Part shown: positions 23,546-33,603 of the stretch, piece after piece
How the letters are laid out: every line of letters begins with the position of its first letter
Numbering within the stretch: position 1 is the stretch's first letter
Origin: Bufo bufo
Taxonomy: Eukaryota > Chordata > Amphibia > Anura > Bufonidae
NCBI RefSeq assembly: GCF_905171765.1
Contig: NC_053390.1
Span: 505,520,301 to 505,584,300 of the forward strand
DNA length: 64,000 bases
Direction of reading: 5' to 3'
Notes under the pieces: generated by a model
Database searches by the model: none
The model's input: only the letters and a program-made list of their open reading frames with translations
Told to the model about the DNA's origin: nothing
Made by a program: the position numbers and the translations under genes

Positions 23546-24065
23546 TGTCACGGATGGTGTACAGGAAACAAGACAATGCAATATATTCAATGACTCACTG
23601 GATCCACAACTAAGGAACAAAAGGGAGACCCCTGTATGAGACCTGCCACTCTCCCTGACTGCTCAGCCTATGCGAACACCCCAAAGGTGGATGGGCGCAT
23701 ATCCACGAACCTCGGCTATCTAATACCTGAAGACCCTACAATAGTGAGGGGACACGACCACCGGCTCCCTACACTAGACACGGAGGGAGTCAGGGTCTCC
23801 TGAAATCCAGCAGACATAAATAAAGGAACAGCACTTATCTTGCAGAGGACTGGGAAATAGGAACAGAATACACACACACTCCAGGAAGTTGTATAAGCCG
23901 CACACTACTGCATTATGGGGAGGAACTTAAAGGGAAGCAATCAGTCCAACTGCATGACAGCTGAGATAGACTAACGAGATGAGGAACTGAAACCAAAACA
24001 AAGAAACTCAAGGAGGAGGATCTGGAAGGCTCCTGTCAGAGCTTCTCAGCTGTCTGGTTGTGACA
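23546..24065 (-). repeat. 3' LTR of the chromovirus
   Basis: 520 bp, nearly identical to the LTR at 28247-28774. The gag-pol frame runs 58 bases into this LTR before stopping at about 24006. The purine-rich stretch GAGGGAGGGG on the minus strand just before it (about 24068-24077) is the likely polypurine tract for plus-strand priming. Confidence 0.93.
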
Positions 24066-27000
24066 GTACCCCTCCCTCTACGAGTGGACTCCGGACACTC
24101 AGAGCCCACCTTCTCAGGATGGGACCTATGGAAAGCCCTGATGAGACGAGTGGCCTTAATGTCCGTCACTGGGACCCACATCCTCTCCTCAGGACCATAA
24201 CCCTCCCAATGAACGAGGTACTGGAGGGAACCGCGGACAAGACGAGAAGCCACAATCCTAGAGACCTGAAATTCAAGATTTCCATCAACCATAATCGGAG
24301 GAGGAGGCAAAGGCGAGGGTACAATAGGTTGAACATAAGGTTTAAATAAGGACTTATGAAAAACATTATGGATCTTCCAAGTCTGAGGAAGATCAAGACG
24401 GTAGGCAACAGGATTGATGACAGACAGGATCTTGTAAGGCCCAATAAACCTAGGACCCAACTTCCAGGAGGGAACCTTCAATTTGATATTTTTGGTAGAC
24501 AACCACACCAGATCACCAACATTCAGGTCCGGACCAGGCACACGTCTCTTATCTGCCACACGCTTATATCTCTCACTCATGCTCTTTAGATTATCCTGAA
24601 TCTTTTGCCAAATAGATGACAAAGACGAGGAGAATCTGTCCTCATCAGGTAAACCAGAAGACCCCTCTCCCGAGAAAGTCCCAAACTGCGGATGAAACCC
24701 ATATGCACCAAAAAATGGTGACTTATCAGAGGACTCCTGACGACGGTTATTTAAAGCAAACTCAGCAAGGGACAAAAAAGAACATCAATCCTCCTGATTC
24801 TCCGCCACAAAACAGCGCAGATATGTCTCCAGATTCTGATTAACGCGCTCTGTCTGGCCATTCGACTGCGGGTGGAAAGCAGAAGAGAATGACAACCGAA
24901 CCCCCAAGCGAGAACAGAAAGCCTTCCAGAATCTGGAAACAAACTGCGTGCCCCTATCAGAGACTATGTCTGAAGGAATACCATGCAATTTGACAATGTG
25001 GTCAATAAATGCCTGCGCCAGCGTCTTAGCATTGGGCAAACCAGGAAAAGGGATGAAATGCACCATTTTGCTAAAACGGTCCACCACCTCCAGAATCACA
25101 GTCTTCCCCGAGGAACGAGGCAAGTCCGTTATGAAGTCCATGGACAGATGTGTCCAAGGACGGGAAGGAATGGGTAAGGGAAGGAGAGGACCTGATGGTC
25201 GTGAATGAGGGACTTTGGCACGAGCGCAAGTCTCGCAAGCTGCCACAAAACCCTCAACCGACTTACGAAGCGCAGGCTAACAGAATCTCCGAGCGATGAG
25301 ATCCAGTGTGGCTCTTGCCCCCGGGTGCCCAGCAAGGACCGTATCGTGGTGTTCCTTAAAAATCTTGTGTCTCAAAGCGAGAGGCACAAACAACCTCCCA
25401 GGAGGACAAAGATCAGGAGCCTCTGACTGGGCTGCCTGCACCTCTGCCTCCAATTCAGGAAAAAGAGCAGAGACCACCACACCTTCAGCCAAAATGGGAC
25501 CCGGGTCTTCAAAATTCTCACCTCCCGGAAAACAACGTGACAGGGCATCTGCCTTCACATTCTTAACCCCAGGGCGGAACGTGACAACAAAATTAAACCT
25601 TGAAAAGAACAAAGACCATCTGGCCTGTCTCGGGTTCAGACGCTTGGCTGACTCCAAGTAGGCCAAATTTTTATGGTCAGTAAACACGGTAATATGGTGT
25701 TTGACTCCCTCTAGCCAATGGCGCCATTCCTCAAAAGCCAACTTGATGGCCAACAATTCCCTATCTCCCACATCATAATTTCTCTCTGCGGAGGAGAGTT
25801 TCTTCGAGAAAAAGGCACACGGTTGCCATTTGGCAGGAGAGGAACCCTGAGACAAGACCGCACCCACCCCTACCTCAGAAGCATCAACCTCAACTATGAA
25901 GGGTAACGAAATATCAGGTTGTACCAGGATGGGAGCGGAAGCAAAACTCTCCTTGATATTAGAAAAGGCCTTACGCGCCTCTACCGACCAGGAAGAAAAA
26001 TCTACCCCCTTTCTGGTCATATCAGTGAGTGGTTTAACAACAGAGGAATAATTCAAAATAAATTTCCTGTAATAATTGGCAAAGCCCAAAAAACGCATCA
26101 GCGCCTTCTGATTCTCAGGAAGCTCCCACTCAAGCACAGCGCGGACCTTCTCGGGGTCCATGCGAAAACCAGAAGCGGAGAGAAGAAACCCCAGAAATTG
26201 AATTTCTGGAACCGCAAACACACATTTTTCCAGTTTCGCGTATAATTTATTCTCCCACAGGATGAGCAAGACCTGACGTAAGTGTTCCTTATGAGTCTTG
26301 AAATCAGGAGAAAAAATCAAAATGTCATCCAAATACACTAATACAAATTTTCCCATTAAATGATAAAAAATGCTGTTCTCAAAATGGCCCTCAGGGGTAT
26401 TGAAAGCCGTCTTCCATTCATCTCCTTCTCTGACCCTGACCAGGTTGTATGCCCCTCTTAGGTCTAATTTGGAAAAGACTTTAGCCCCAACAACCTGATT
26501 AAACAGGTCCGGGATCAGAGGAAGCGGATAAGGGTCACGAATAGTGATACTGTTCAGCTCCCTGAAATCCAGACAAGGTCTTAAAGAACCATCTTTTTTC
26601 TTAACAAAGAAAAAACCAGCGGCAACAGGTGACTTCGAGGGTCGTATGTGTCCTTTTCTCAGACTCTCAGAGATATAAGCACGCATAGCGACCCTCTCAG
26701 GTTGGGAAAGATTGTATAAACGAGATTTAGGCAGCTTGGCGCCTGGGATGAGATTAATAGGGCAATCGTACTCCCTGTGCAAATCCTGAACTCCACTCTC
26801 AGAGAAGACATCCGAAAATTCAGAGAGGAAAGGTGGTACAGTCTTAGTAGAAACCTCAGAAACAGATGTCATGAGGCAATTCTCTCTGCAAAAGTCACTC
26901 CAACCATTTATTTGCCTCGCTTGCCAATCAATGGTGGGGTTATGTTTAGTGAGCCAGGGTAGCCCCAACACTAGAGGAGTAGGCAAACCGCTAAGGACGA

Positions 27001-28219
27001 AACATGACACATCCTCAACATGAGCATCACTCACAATTAAACGGATATTGTGAACTATGCCCTTTAATGATTTCTGAGAAAGTGGAGCGGAATCAATAGC
27101 AAAAACAGGAATATCCTTTCCCAAAGTGCATACCTGGAAACCATGAGTTATTGCAAATTGATTATCAATGAGATTGACAGCTGCTCCACTATCCACAAAA
27201 ATCTCACAAAAAATGCTCTTGCTCTCTAGCGCCACCCTAGCAGGCAGGACAAAACAGGAACTACAAGCAAACGGAAAACCTTCAATTTCCGCCTCAACCC
27301 TGCCAATAGTAACAGACGGAACATTTTTAAAAGATTTTTTCCTTTTTGTTTCTTTATTACTCCCAGAAGACTGCCTGAATCTCCTAGAGGGACAAACATT
27401 TGCCAAATGATTTATACCTCCACAACAAAAACAAACCCTCCCATGCGGGCTGAATCTTCTATTGTCAGAGGCAATCAACCCCAGCTGCATGGGCTCCTAC
27501 TCAGAAGGGGCTGACAGCGACTGAGACCCCTGCGCACAGAATGAGACCGCTGCACTGTCCCGGGACTGAGTATGACAGGAAGGAGAGATCTCTCCTCTCT
27601 CTCTAAGATGCTTGTCAATACGAACGGCCTGAGACATAGCAGAATCCAAGGAGGTAGGTCTCTCATGAAAGGCAAATGCATCTTTCAATCCCTCTGAAAG
27701 ACCATGGCAAAATTGACTTCGGAGTGCAGCATCATTCCAACCAGTATCAGCTGCCCATCTCCGAAATTCTGAGCAGTATATCTCTGCGGATTGTTTACCC
27801 TGGCATAACAGACGTAGTCTAGACTCAGCCAGAGCAATACGATCCGGATCATAATATATCTGACCCAGGGCTAAAAAGAATTCATCCACTGAACGGAGGG
27901 GCCGTGCCCCCACCGGCAGCGAAAAGGCCCAGGACTGAGCGTTACCCCTGAGCAGCGATATAATGATCCCCACCCTCCGTTCCTCATCACCAGAGGAATG
28001 GGGAAGAAGGTGAAAATGGAGTTTTCAAGCCTCTCTAAAACGCACAAAATACTCACTACCCCCGGAGAACGTATCCGGGAGCGAGATCTTAGGCTCAGAA
28101 CAAACTCCATGAACGCAAGCTGAATCGGTCACTTGAAACTGAGAAAAAGTCTTACGGAGATCAGCTACCTCCAATGAAAGACCCTGGAAGCGTTCAGCCA
28201 AAAGTGAAACCGGATCCAT
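24008..28219 (-). pseudogene. Chromovirus gag-pol, single frame with four stops
   Basis: All five open segments share one reading frame of about 1404 codons. They are 28219-28025 (gag N-terminus, MDPVSLLAERFQ), 27973-27497 (capsid), 27490-25277 (zinc knuckle CFCCGGINHLANVC, protease DSGAAVN, RT with VYLDD, RNase [12 protein letters not shown]), 25246-24785 (integrase core with MDFITDLP and VSDRGTQFVS) and 24775-24008 (integrase end and chromodomain with YLVHWEGYGPEERMW). Four single stops break it; there is no frameshift. The RT also has an in-frame deletion of about 20 residues between GHFEN and the VYLDD motif, removing the LxMPFGLxxAP block present at 45640-45700 in the related copy. The chromodomain would guide integration to marked chromatin. 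It is non-functional as it stands. Confidence 0.93.
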
Positions 28220-28246
28220 GCTTGAGACGGTTTTGGCGGCTTATAA

Positions 28247-28774
28247 TGTCACGGATGGTGTACAGGAAACAAGACCATGCAATATATTCAATGACTCACT
28301 GGATCCACAACTAAAGAACAAAAGGGAGACCCCTGTATGAGACCTGCCACTCTCCCTGACTGCTCAGCCTATGCGAACAACCCAAAGGTGGATGGGCGCA
28401 TATCCACGTACCTCGGCTATCTAATACCTGAAGACCCTACAATAGTGAGGGGACACGACCACCGGCTCCCTACACTAGACACGGAGGGAGTCAGGGTCTC
28501 CTGAAATCCAGCAGACAGAAAATCACAAATAAAGGAACAGCACTTATCTTGCAGAGGACTGGGAAATAGGAACAGCATGCACACACACTCCAGGAAGTTG
28601 TATAAGCCGCACACTACTGCATTATGGGGAGGAACTTAAAGGGAAGCAATCAGTCCAACTGCATGACAGCTGAGATAGACTAACGAGATGAGGAACTGAA
28701 ACCAAAACAAATAAACTCAAGGAGGAGGATCTGGAAGGCTCCTGTCAGAGCTTCTCAGCTGTCTGGTTGTGACA
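28247..28774 (-). repeat. 5' LTR of the chromovirus
   Basis: 528 bp; on the coding (minus) strand it starts TGTCACAACCAGAC and ends CATCCGTGACA. It carries the promoter for the element. The adjoining leader before the gag ATG at 28219 is only about 27 bases and shows no primer-binding site that I could assign to a tRNA. Confidence 0.93.
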
Positions 28775-29384
28775 ATAATATAAACAAATATATATATATG
28801 TCCTACTGTTTGTCTTATGCTAAGGACTAACTAAGGCTCATTAAATGAATATTATATATTTAGCTTCGTTAATAAATACCTAATTGTATAGGTAATTATC
28901 ACCAGCTGCATAGAGCTTATCTTTATCTCCCGTCATAAATTTATAAGTAGACAAGGAGGATTCTTCTCAGACTGGTACATTCATGAGAAGAATAACACTA
29001 AAGGTTATAAACCTTTGTACGACCTTATTTTGGCCTACTCAAGACATATAAAATTGTAAATATTGTCGAGCATGGCTCTTAAAGGAAATGAACATCCATC
29101 TTGACTAGAATGAATTGGATATCAATGTATTTACCTATGAAAAGGCACAACAGTCTGGAGCGGTTTAGCTTAAAAGGGTAGTTTTATTGATATGCAAATG
29201 AGCCTCTAGGTGCTATGGGGGCGTCTTTTCAGCACCTAGAGGCTCTGTCTACTCACTATTTCTGCCGCCCAGCGCGCTCCAGCCCGCCCCTCTCCATCTT
29301 GCCCGAATTCTCGCATCTGCGCCGTGTGCTTCTGTATTCGGCGCAGGCGCAGTGACTGTCGGACTGCTCCCTGTGCCGCCGATT

Positions 29385-30073
29385 ACCTTTTATCTGCTCA
29401 CTGTAATTGGGATATTGGGGGAATAACACACACCTGGCCATGGAACAGCTGAGAAGCCAATTGTCCCATTACTTTTGGTCCCTTAACAAGTGGGAGGCAC
29501 ATATGCAAACGGTTGTAATTCCTACACTGTTCACCTGATTTAGATGTAAATACCGTCAGATTAAGGCCTCATGCACACGACCGTTGTTGTGTTCCGTGTC
29601 AGTTGTTCAGTTTTTTGTGATTTTCTGCGGACCAATTGACTTTCAATGGGTCCGTTGAAAACTAGGCTAATGCACCATTTGTCATCCGCGTCCGTGATCC
29701 GTGGTTCCAGTCCGTCAAAAAAATATAACCTGTCCTACTTTTTTTTCACGGAAAACGGTTCGCGGACCCATTCAAGTCAATGGAACCGTGAAAAAACGCG
29801 GAGGCACACAAGATTGTCATGCGCGTCCGCGTCTGTTTTTTTCCTATCATTTGCATGGTAAACTTGACTTAGACTTTTTTTTTAACTTTCCTTCATGTCT
29901 GGTGATCCTCCAAAAATAGAGGAAGACACACGGAAACAAAAACGGAAACGGATCACAGAACAACGGAACCCCATTTTGCGGAACGGAACACAACGGTCGT
30001 GTGCATGAGGCCTAAAGCTGACAGTCTGCAGTTAAAGCACATCTTGTTTGTTTCATTTCAATTTAATTGTGGG
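29385..30073 (-). mobile_element. Tc1 fragment, left piece (split by Ngaro-like element)
   Basis: It matches 22300-22540 of the full Tc1 (ACCTGGCCATGGAACAGC, CCTTAACAAGTGGGAGGC, CTGATTTAGATGTAAATACC, CAGTTAAAGCACATC). It contains the MITE at 29565-30012. The element continues at 37801-37867 after the Ngaro-like insertion. The left side is truncated at the T2 MITE junction. Confidence 0.88.
29565..30012. mobile_element. GGCCTCATG-type MITE in Tc1, TAA target duplication
   Basis: The ends are GGCCTCATGCACACGACCG and its complement; TAA is present at 29562-29564 and 30013-30015. The uninterrupted Tc1 copies read TTAAA at this place, so the TAA duplication is proven by comparison. It is the same subfamily as 58237-58671. 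Confidence 0.9.
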
Positions 30074-30178
30074 AGGAGCTGCGCGAGGAACAGAATAGGC
30101 ATGCCTATGGACTGTCCCGATCCAACTGGCTGGAGTGTGCCCGACGCCAGTGACGAGGTAAGGCCTGAATAAGTGGGC
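30069..30178 (-). repeat. Split direct repeat B2 (Ngaro-like 1)
   Basis: A 110-bp block (GGAGGAGCTGCGCGAGG ... GAATAAGTGGGC) repeated at 30314-30424 with a couple of mismatches. It marks the outer 3' end on the coding strand. Confidence 0.9.
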
Positions 30179-30219
30179 CACCCAAGAGGAGTAATGATGA
30201 AAGGGATAGGAGGGAGGGG

Positions 30220-30313
30220 CAAGAACAGGGCGCCCTTCTGCTTGTAGGAGGGGGTTTAAATAGGGTAAGTGCGCCCCTCCCACAATTACAGGCTGCAAGC
30301 AGCCTTCAATATT
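30220..30313 (-). repeat. Split direct repeat A2 (Ngaro-like 1)
   Basis: A 94-bp block (GCGCCCTTCTGCTTGTAGG ... CAGCCTTCAATATT) repeated at 37707-37800 in the same orientation. Confidence 0.9.
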
Positions 30314-30424
30314 TGTGGGAGGAGCTGCGCGAGGAAAGGAATAGGCATGCCTATGGACTGTCCCGATCCAACTGGCTGGAGTGTGCCCGACGCCAGTGAC
30401 GAGGTAAGGCCTGAATAAGTGGGC
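30314..30424 (-). repeat. Split direct repeat B1 (Ngaro-like 1)
   Basis: Copy of 30069-30178, directly abutting A2. The A2/B1 boundary reads AATATT-TGTGGGAGG. Confidence 0.9.
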
Positions 30425-30480
30425 AAAAAGAGAACCGGCACGTTGCAGGGTATGAGATATTTATTGAAGCATTGTGTGAC

Positions 30481-31393
30481 CTACAATGCCAAGGAACAGA
30501 AGGCTCGGGATACCTCAGCCCGTGGATTCGGAATGTACCTTGTGAAGCAGGACGACCTCCAACGACCCATCTTGCGAATGATGTGCGCCGGTACCTGGTG
30601 ACTAGAAGCTGCGGACGCGGCCCCTATACGAAATGAGTGCCCGGATATTGTGCTAGGGTTGTAACCCAACCCTGCGGCCAGGGTGCGGATATTGGAGATG
30701 AACATGGTAGAAGACAGGGGTTTACCGTTAACCGGGAGCAACGGGCCGTCTAAAGCGGGAGATTGAAGGGAGGCCAGGAGCTCCTGGAGCACCTTTATAG
30801 GACACCAACAGTTGGCCGTAGGGTAAAATTCCACCTCCGTGGGAGGACCGGTTTGACTGGTCTTGGAGGACGGAATGGACAAAATGAAGTGGTCGGAGTG
30901 CCAGGCGAGATGTCGCCTCAGCAGGGTTGTTCGGGAGATGGCGCTGCAGGTGAATTCCCCGGGTCTGAGGAACCCATAGAACCCGAGATACATGGCCGCT
31001 TTTGTAACGATGCTTGCAAATTGGCCAAAAGGAAGACCGTCCAGGGCTATGGATAACCTGCGGAAAAGCTCACCTGAAACCGGTTGCCTGCGCACCTGGA
31101 CTGCCGTGCTGACTTTCTGAATGCCCCTGAGGGTGGCTTTGATGGCCTGATTTGAAAAGATGAATCTGGCAGAGGGGTCGCTGAGCATCCGGTGGTGTTG
31201 GATGCCTGCCAAATACAGCTTTGATGGTATTAAACGAGAGGTGGCGGTGAGAGTGGCAATGGGCTATGAAGGCCATGATGAAAGTGACCTCGTCCACCTC
31301 CCCCTGCGGATGGGTGTCAGCAAAACGCTTAAACATGCTGAACCCGGTGTCATAATTCCTGGCGGTGTTGGTGGCTAGCGACCGCCGGACCAA
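30481..31393 (-). pseudogene. Tyrosine recombinase (DIRS/Ngaro type), one frameshift
   Basis: The N-terminal part is 31070-31393 (SLATNTARNYDTGF, a core-binding domain with a SAM-like fold). The catalytic part is 30481-31212, with the first catalytic Arg in YGFLRPGEFT, the His-x-x-Arg box in SGHSFRIGAAS and the nucleophile Tyr in CFTRYIPNP. All four classical R-H-R-Y positions are present. A one-base loss near 31212 shifts the frame between LSFNTIKA and AGIQHHRM. The enzyme would integrate the circular cDNA. Confidence 0.88.
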
Positions 31394-31419
31394 TGACTGC
31401 GCGGTTGCTATCAGGGGCT

Positions 31420-33600
31420 CTAGTCCAGCAGGAGGGCGCTGTAAGGTGGAACTGGAACGCCGACGGGATCTGCCTCTGGGAGTTCCTGAAAGAAAACATT
31501 GAGGTTAAAACGGGACAGGGCGTCAGCCGCCACGTTCTGCGCTCCCTGGATATGGAAAGCGAAGACATGGAAGTTAAACTCCAAGGACAGCCAGACAAGC
31601 TTACGCAGCAGGGACATTATCCTGAGAGATTTGGCCCTCTCCTTGGAGATTACCTCCACCAGGACCTGACTGTCCGTCCTCAAGATGACTGACCTGTTTG
31701 CCCAGAGCGGACCCCACACGTGGGCAGCCGCCACAATGGGGTATAACTCCAACAGTGGCGAGGACATCATAGCCTCAGCCTCAGACAGGAGCTCCACCGG
31801 CCAACTGCCGACCAACCAGTGCGGATAGAAGATTGCCGCGAACCCGCGGGAGGCCGCGGCGTCGGTGTAAACCGTGGGGGATGCTGCATCCGGGGATGGC
31901 ACGAACAAGGAAATGCCATTCCACCCGGTCAGGAAGGTTCGCCACATCTGAAGATCCGCCATGGCGGGACTGTCCAGCCGGACGGTGGAGTCCTGATCCG
32001 GAGCAGTCGGGAGGAGATTGAGAAGCTGAGAAATGAAGGACCTGCCCTGTGGCATGATTTTGAAGGCACAGGTAAGGAACCCTAACAGGGACTGGACCTG
32101 CCTGGACAAGACTCCAGAAGAGGTCGCGGAGGAAACGGCGGCCTTGATCTTGGCTAGCTTGGCCGCGGGGAGGCTGCCCTCCATGCGGACCGAATCTAGA
32201 GTAACGCCCAAGAAGGTAACCCCAGTGCCTGGACCCTCTGTCTTGGCGGATGCTACGGGGACCTCGAGACTGGCGAACAGCTGGAGCAAGCTCTCCAAAC
32301 CTGATGGGGGCCCCTGGGGTCTCTCGACGATCAGGAAGTCATCTAAGTAATGAATGACCATGTCCATACCCCCATGATGGACAAGGATCCAGTGCAGTGC
32401 ACAGGCGAACCTGTCGAACAACCACGGGCTGCTTTTCGACCCAAAGGTGAGGCGGTTAGCGAAATAAAACCCGTCTGCCCAATGCAACCCATAATACTGC
32501 CATAACCGAGGAAGGATGGGGAGCAGTTTAAAGGCGTCCGCAATGTCGGCCTTGGCCAACCAAGCCCCTTCCCCAGCCAGCAGGATGTACTGGATAGCCT
32601 CGTCGATGGATGCATAGGACATCGAGAATTCCCCTGACGGGATCAGGGAGTTAAAGGGTTTCTATCACTTTGTTTCACCTATTTAGCTTTCAGACACTAG
32701 CGATCCGCTAGTGTCTGCTTTATCTAACCATCCTAATATAAGAGCTTATTGTCCTGCCGTTTAGCTAAAAAAATAACTTATATAGATATGCAAATGAGCC
32801 TCTAGGTGCTATGGGGGCGTGATTAGCACCTAGAGGCTCCGTCTACCTTAACAAACTGCCGCCGCCCAGCGCGTCCCTCCAGCCCGCCCATCTCCTCCGG
32901 AATGCGATGCTCCTCGTATTCGGCGCATGCGCAGTGAATGTCTGAGCAGGGAAGCGATCAGACATTCACTGCGCATGCGCCGAATACGAGGAGCATCGCA
33001 TTCCGGAGGAGATGGGCGGGCTGGAGGGACGCGCTGGGCGGCGGCATTTTGTTAAGGTAGACGGAGCCTCTAGGTGCTAATCACGCCCCCATAGCACCTA
33101 GAGGCTCATTTGCATATCTATATAAGTTATTTTTTTAGCTAAACGGCAGGACAATAAGCTCTTATATTAGGATGGTTAGATAAAGCAGACACTAGCGGAT
33201 CGCTAGTGTCTGAAAGCTAAATAGGTGAAACGAAGTGATAGAAACCCTTTAAGACTGGGGATCGGCGACATGTGTGGAGCTGACAAATCGTATATCAGAC
33301 GCTTTTTATTGGATGCCTGCTTGGAGACTAGACCAATGGGATTGATCCTCCACTCAGCAAAGGGAATGGATTTGAACGGGACTAGCAGGAACCCCTTGCG
33401 AACCTCGTCCTGCAACAGGGTGGCACAGCCTCTGGGTCCTGCCTAGCCGACTGTAGGTTCCTTCCCTCCCAGGCAACTTAAGGGAGGGCAATGAAGCCCG
33501 TATTGAAACCCCTCTCGAAACCGGTGAGAAGGAACTCCACTGACTGGCGATCGGGGTGATCTCGCAATAGGACGCCCAAGAGCTCGATGTTGATGTCGGC
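31420..33600 (-). pseudogene. Reverse transcriptase-RNase H (Ngaro-like), split by a MITE
   Basis: The frame 31420-32622 holds ADIADAFKLLP (first catalytic Asp), FGSKSSPWLFD, VIHYLDDFLI (second and third Asp), then RNase H with VYTDAAASRGFA, LELYPIVAA, ILRTDSQ and NVAADALSRF. The N-terminal RT part is 33203-33415 and upstream to about 33600 (VRKGFLLVPF, KRLIYDLSAPH). The T2 palindrome 32655-33248 sits between them at a TTAA, and the frame reads continuously across the empty site. A further frameshift is likely near 33420. Confidence 0.9.
32655..33248. mobile_element. T2-type MITE, near-perfect 594-bp palindrome
   Basis: TTAA at 32651-32654 and 33249-33252; the ends are AGGGTTTCTATCACTT and complement. 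The arms match almost base for base around a 12-base loop near 32951 (TCTGA ... TCAGA). Inner hairpins are GACACTAGCGATCCGC and CCTCTAGGTGCTATGG. The high arm identity suggests a recent insertion or efficient arm-to-arm conversion. Confidence 0.92.
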
Positions 33601-33603
33601 TAG

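Larger units (their letters stand above)
23546..28774 (-). mobile_element. Chromodomain Gypsy (chromovirus) provirus with both LTRs
   Basis: A 5229-bp LTR retrotransposon on the minus strand, flanked by the 5-bp direct repeat ATAAT (23541-23545 and 28775-28779). The two LTRs differ at about seven positions plus one 8-bp length difference, so the insertion is recent. Gag, protease, RT, RNase H, integrase and chromodomain lie in one frame. It is nested in the LTR-like sequence at 20176-29152. Confidence 0.95.
20176..29152. mobile_element. LTR-like insertion, ~2.1 kb after removing nested elements
   Basis: The insertion begins TGTCGGGGG and ends GGCACAACA, with GTCT directly repeated at 20172-20175 and 29153-29156. 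Removing the Tc1 (20954-22601) and chromovirus (23546-28774) leaves about 2.09 kb of AT-rich, non-coding sequence. TG...CA ends with a 4-bp duplication would fit a solo LTR of a retrovirus-like element, but no primer-binding site or partner LTR is present, so the class is inferred only from the ends. Confidence 0.55.
20077..29384. mobile_element. T2-type MITE left arm, split by a 9-kb insertion
   Basis: Positions 20077-20175 match the left arm of the T2 palindrome at 32655 (AGGGTTTCTAxCACx, GACACTAGCGATC, CTAGTGTCTG). The match resumes at 29153-29384 (GTTTAGCT, ATATGCAAATGAGCCTC, TAGGTGCTATGGGGGCG, GCCGCCCAGCGCG). The two parts would be contiguous without 20176-29152. The right arm is lost where a Tc1 fragment begins at 29385. 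Confidence 0.75.

Noticed and set aside
30481..31393. Phage or bacterial integrase, suggesting a prokaryotic mobile island
   Set aside because: The R-H-R-Y protein is next to RT-RNase H and a gag-like ORF with split direct repeats, so it is the recombinase of a DIRS-order retrotransposon.
32655..33248. Large palindrome as a replication origin or ncRNA hairpin
   Set aside because: TTAA duplication and TTAAAGG ends, plus related elements elsewhere in the window, explain it as a T2-type MITE.
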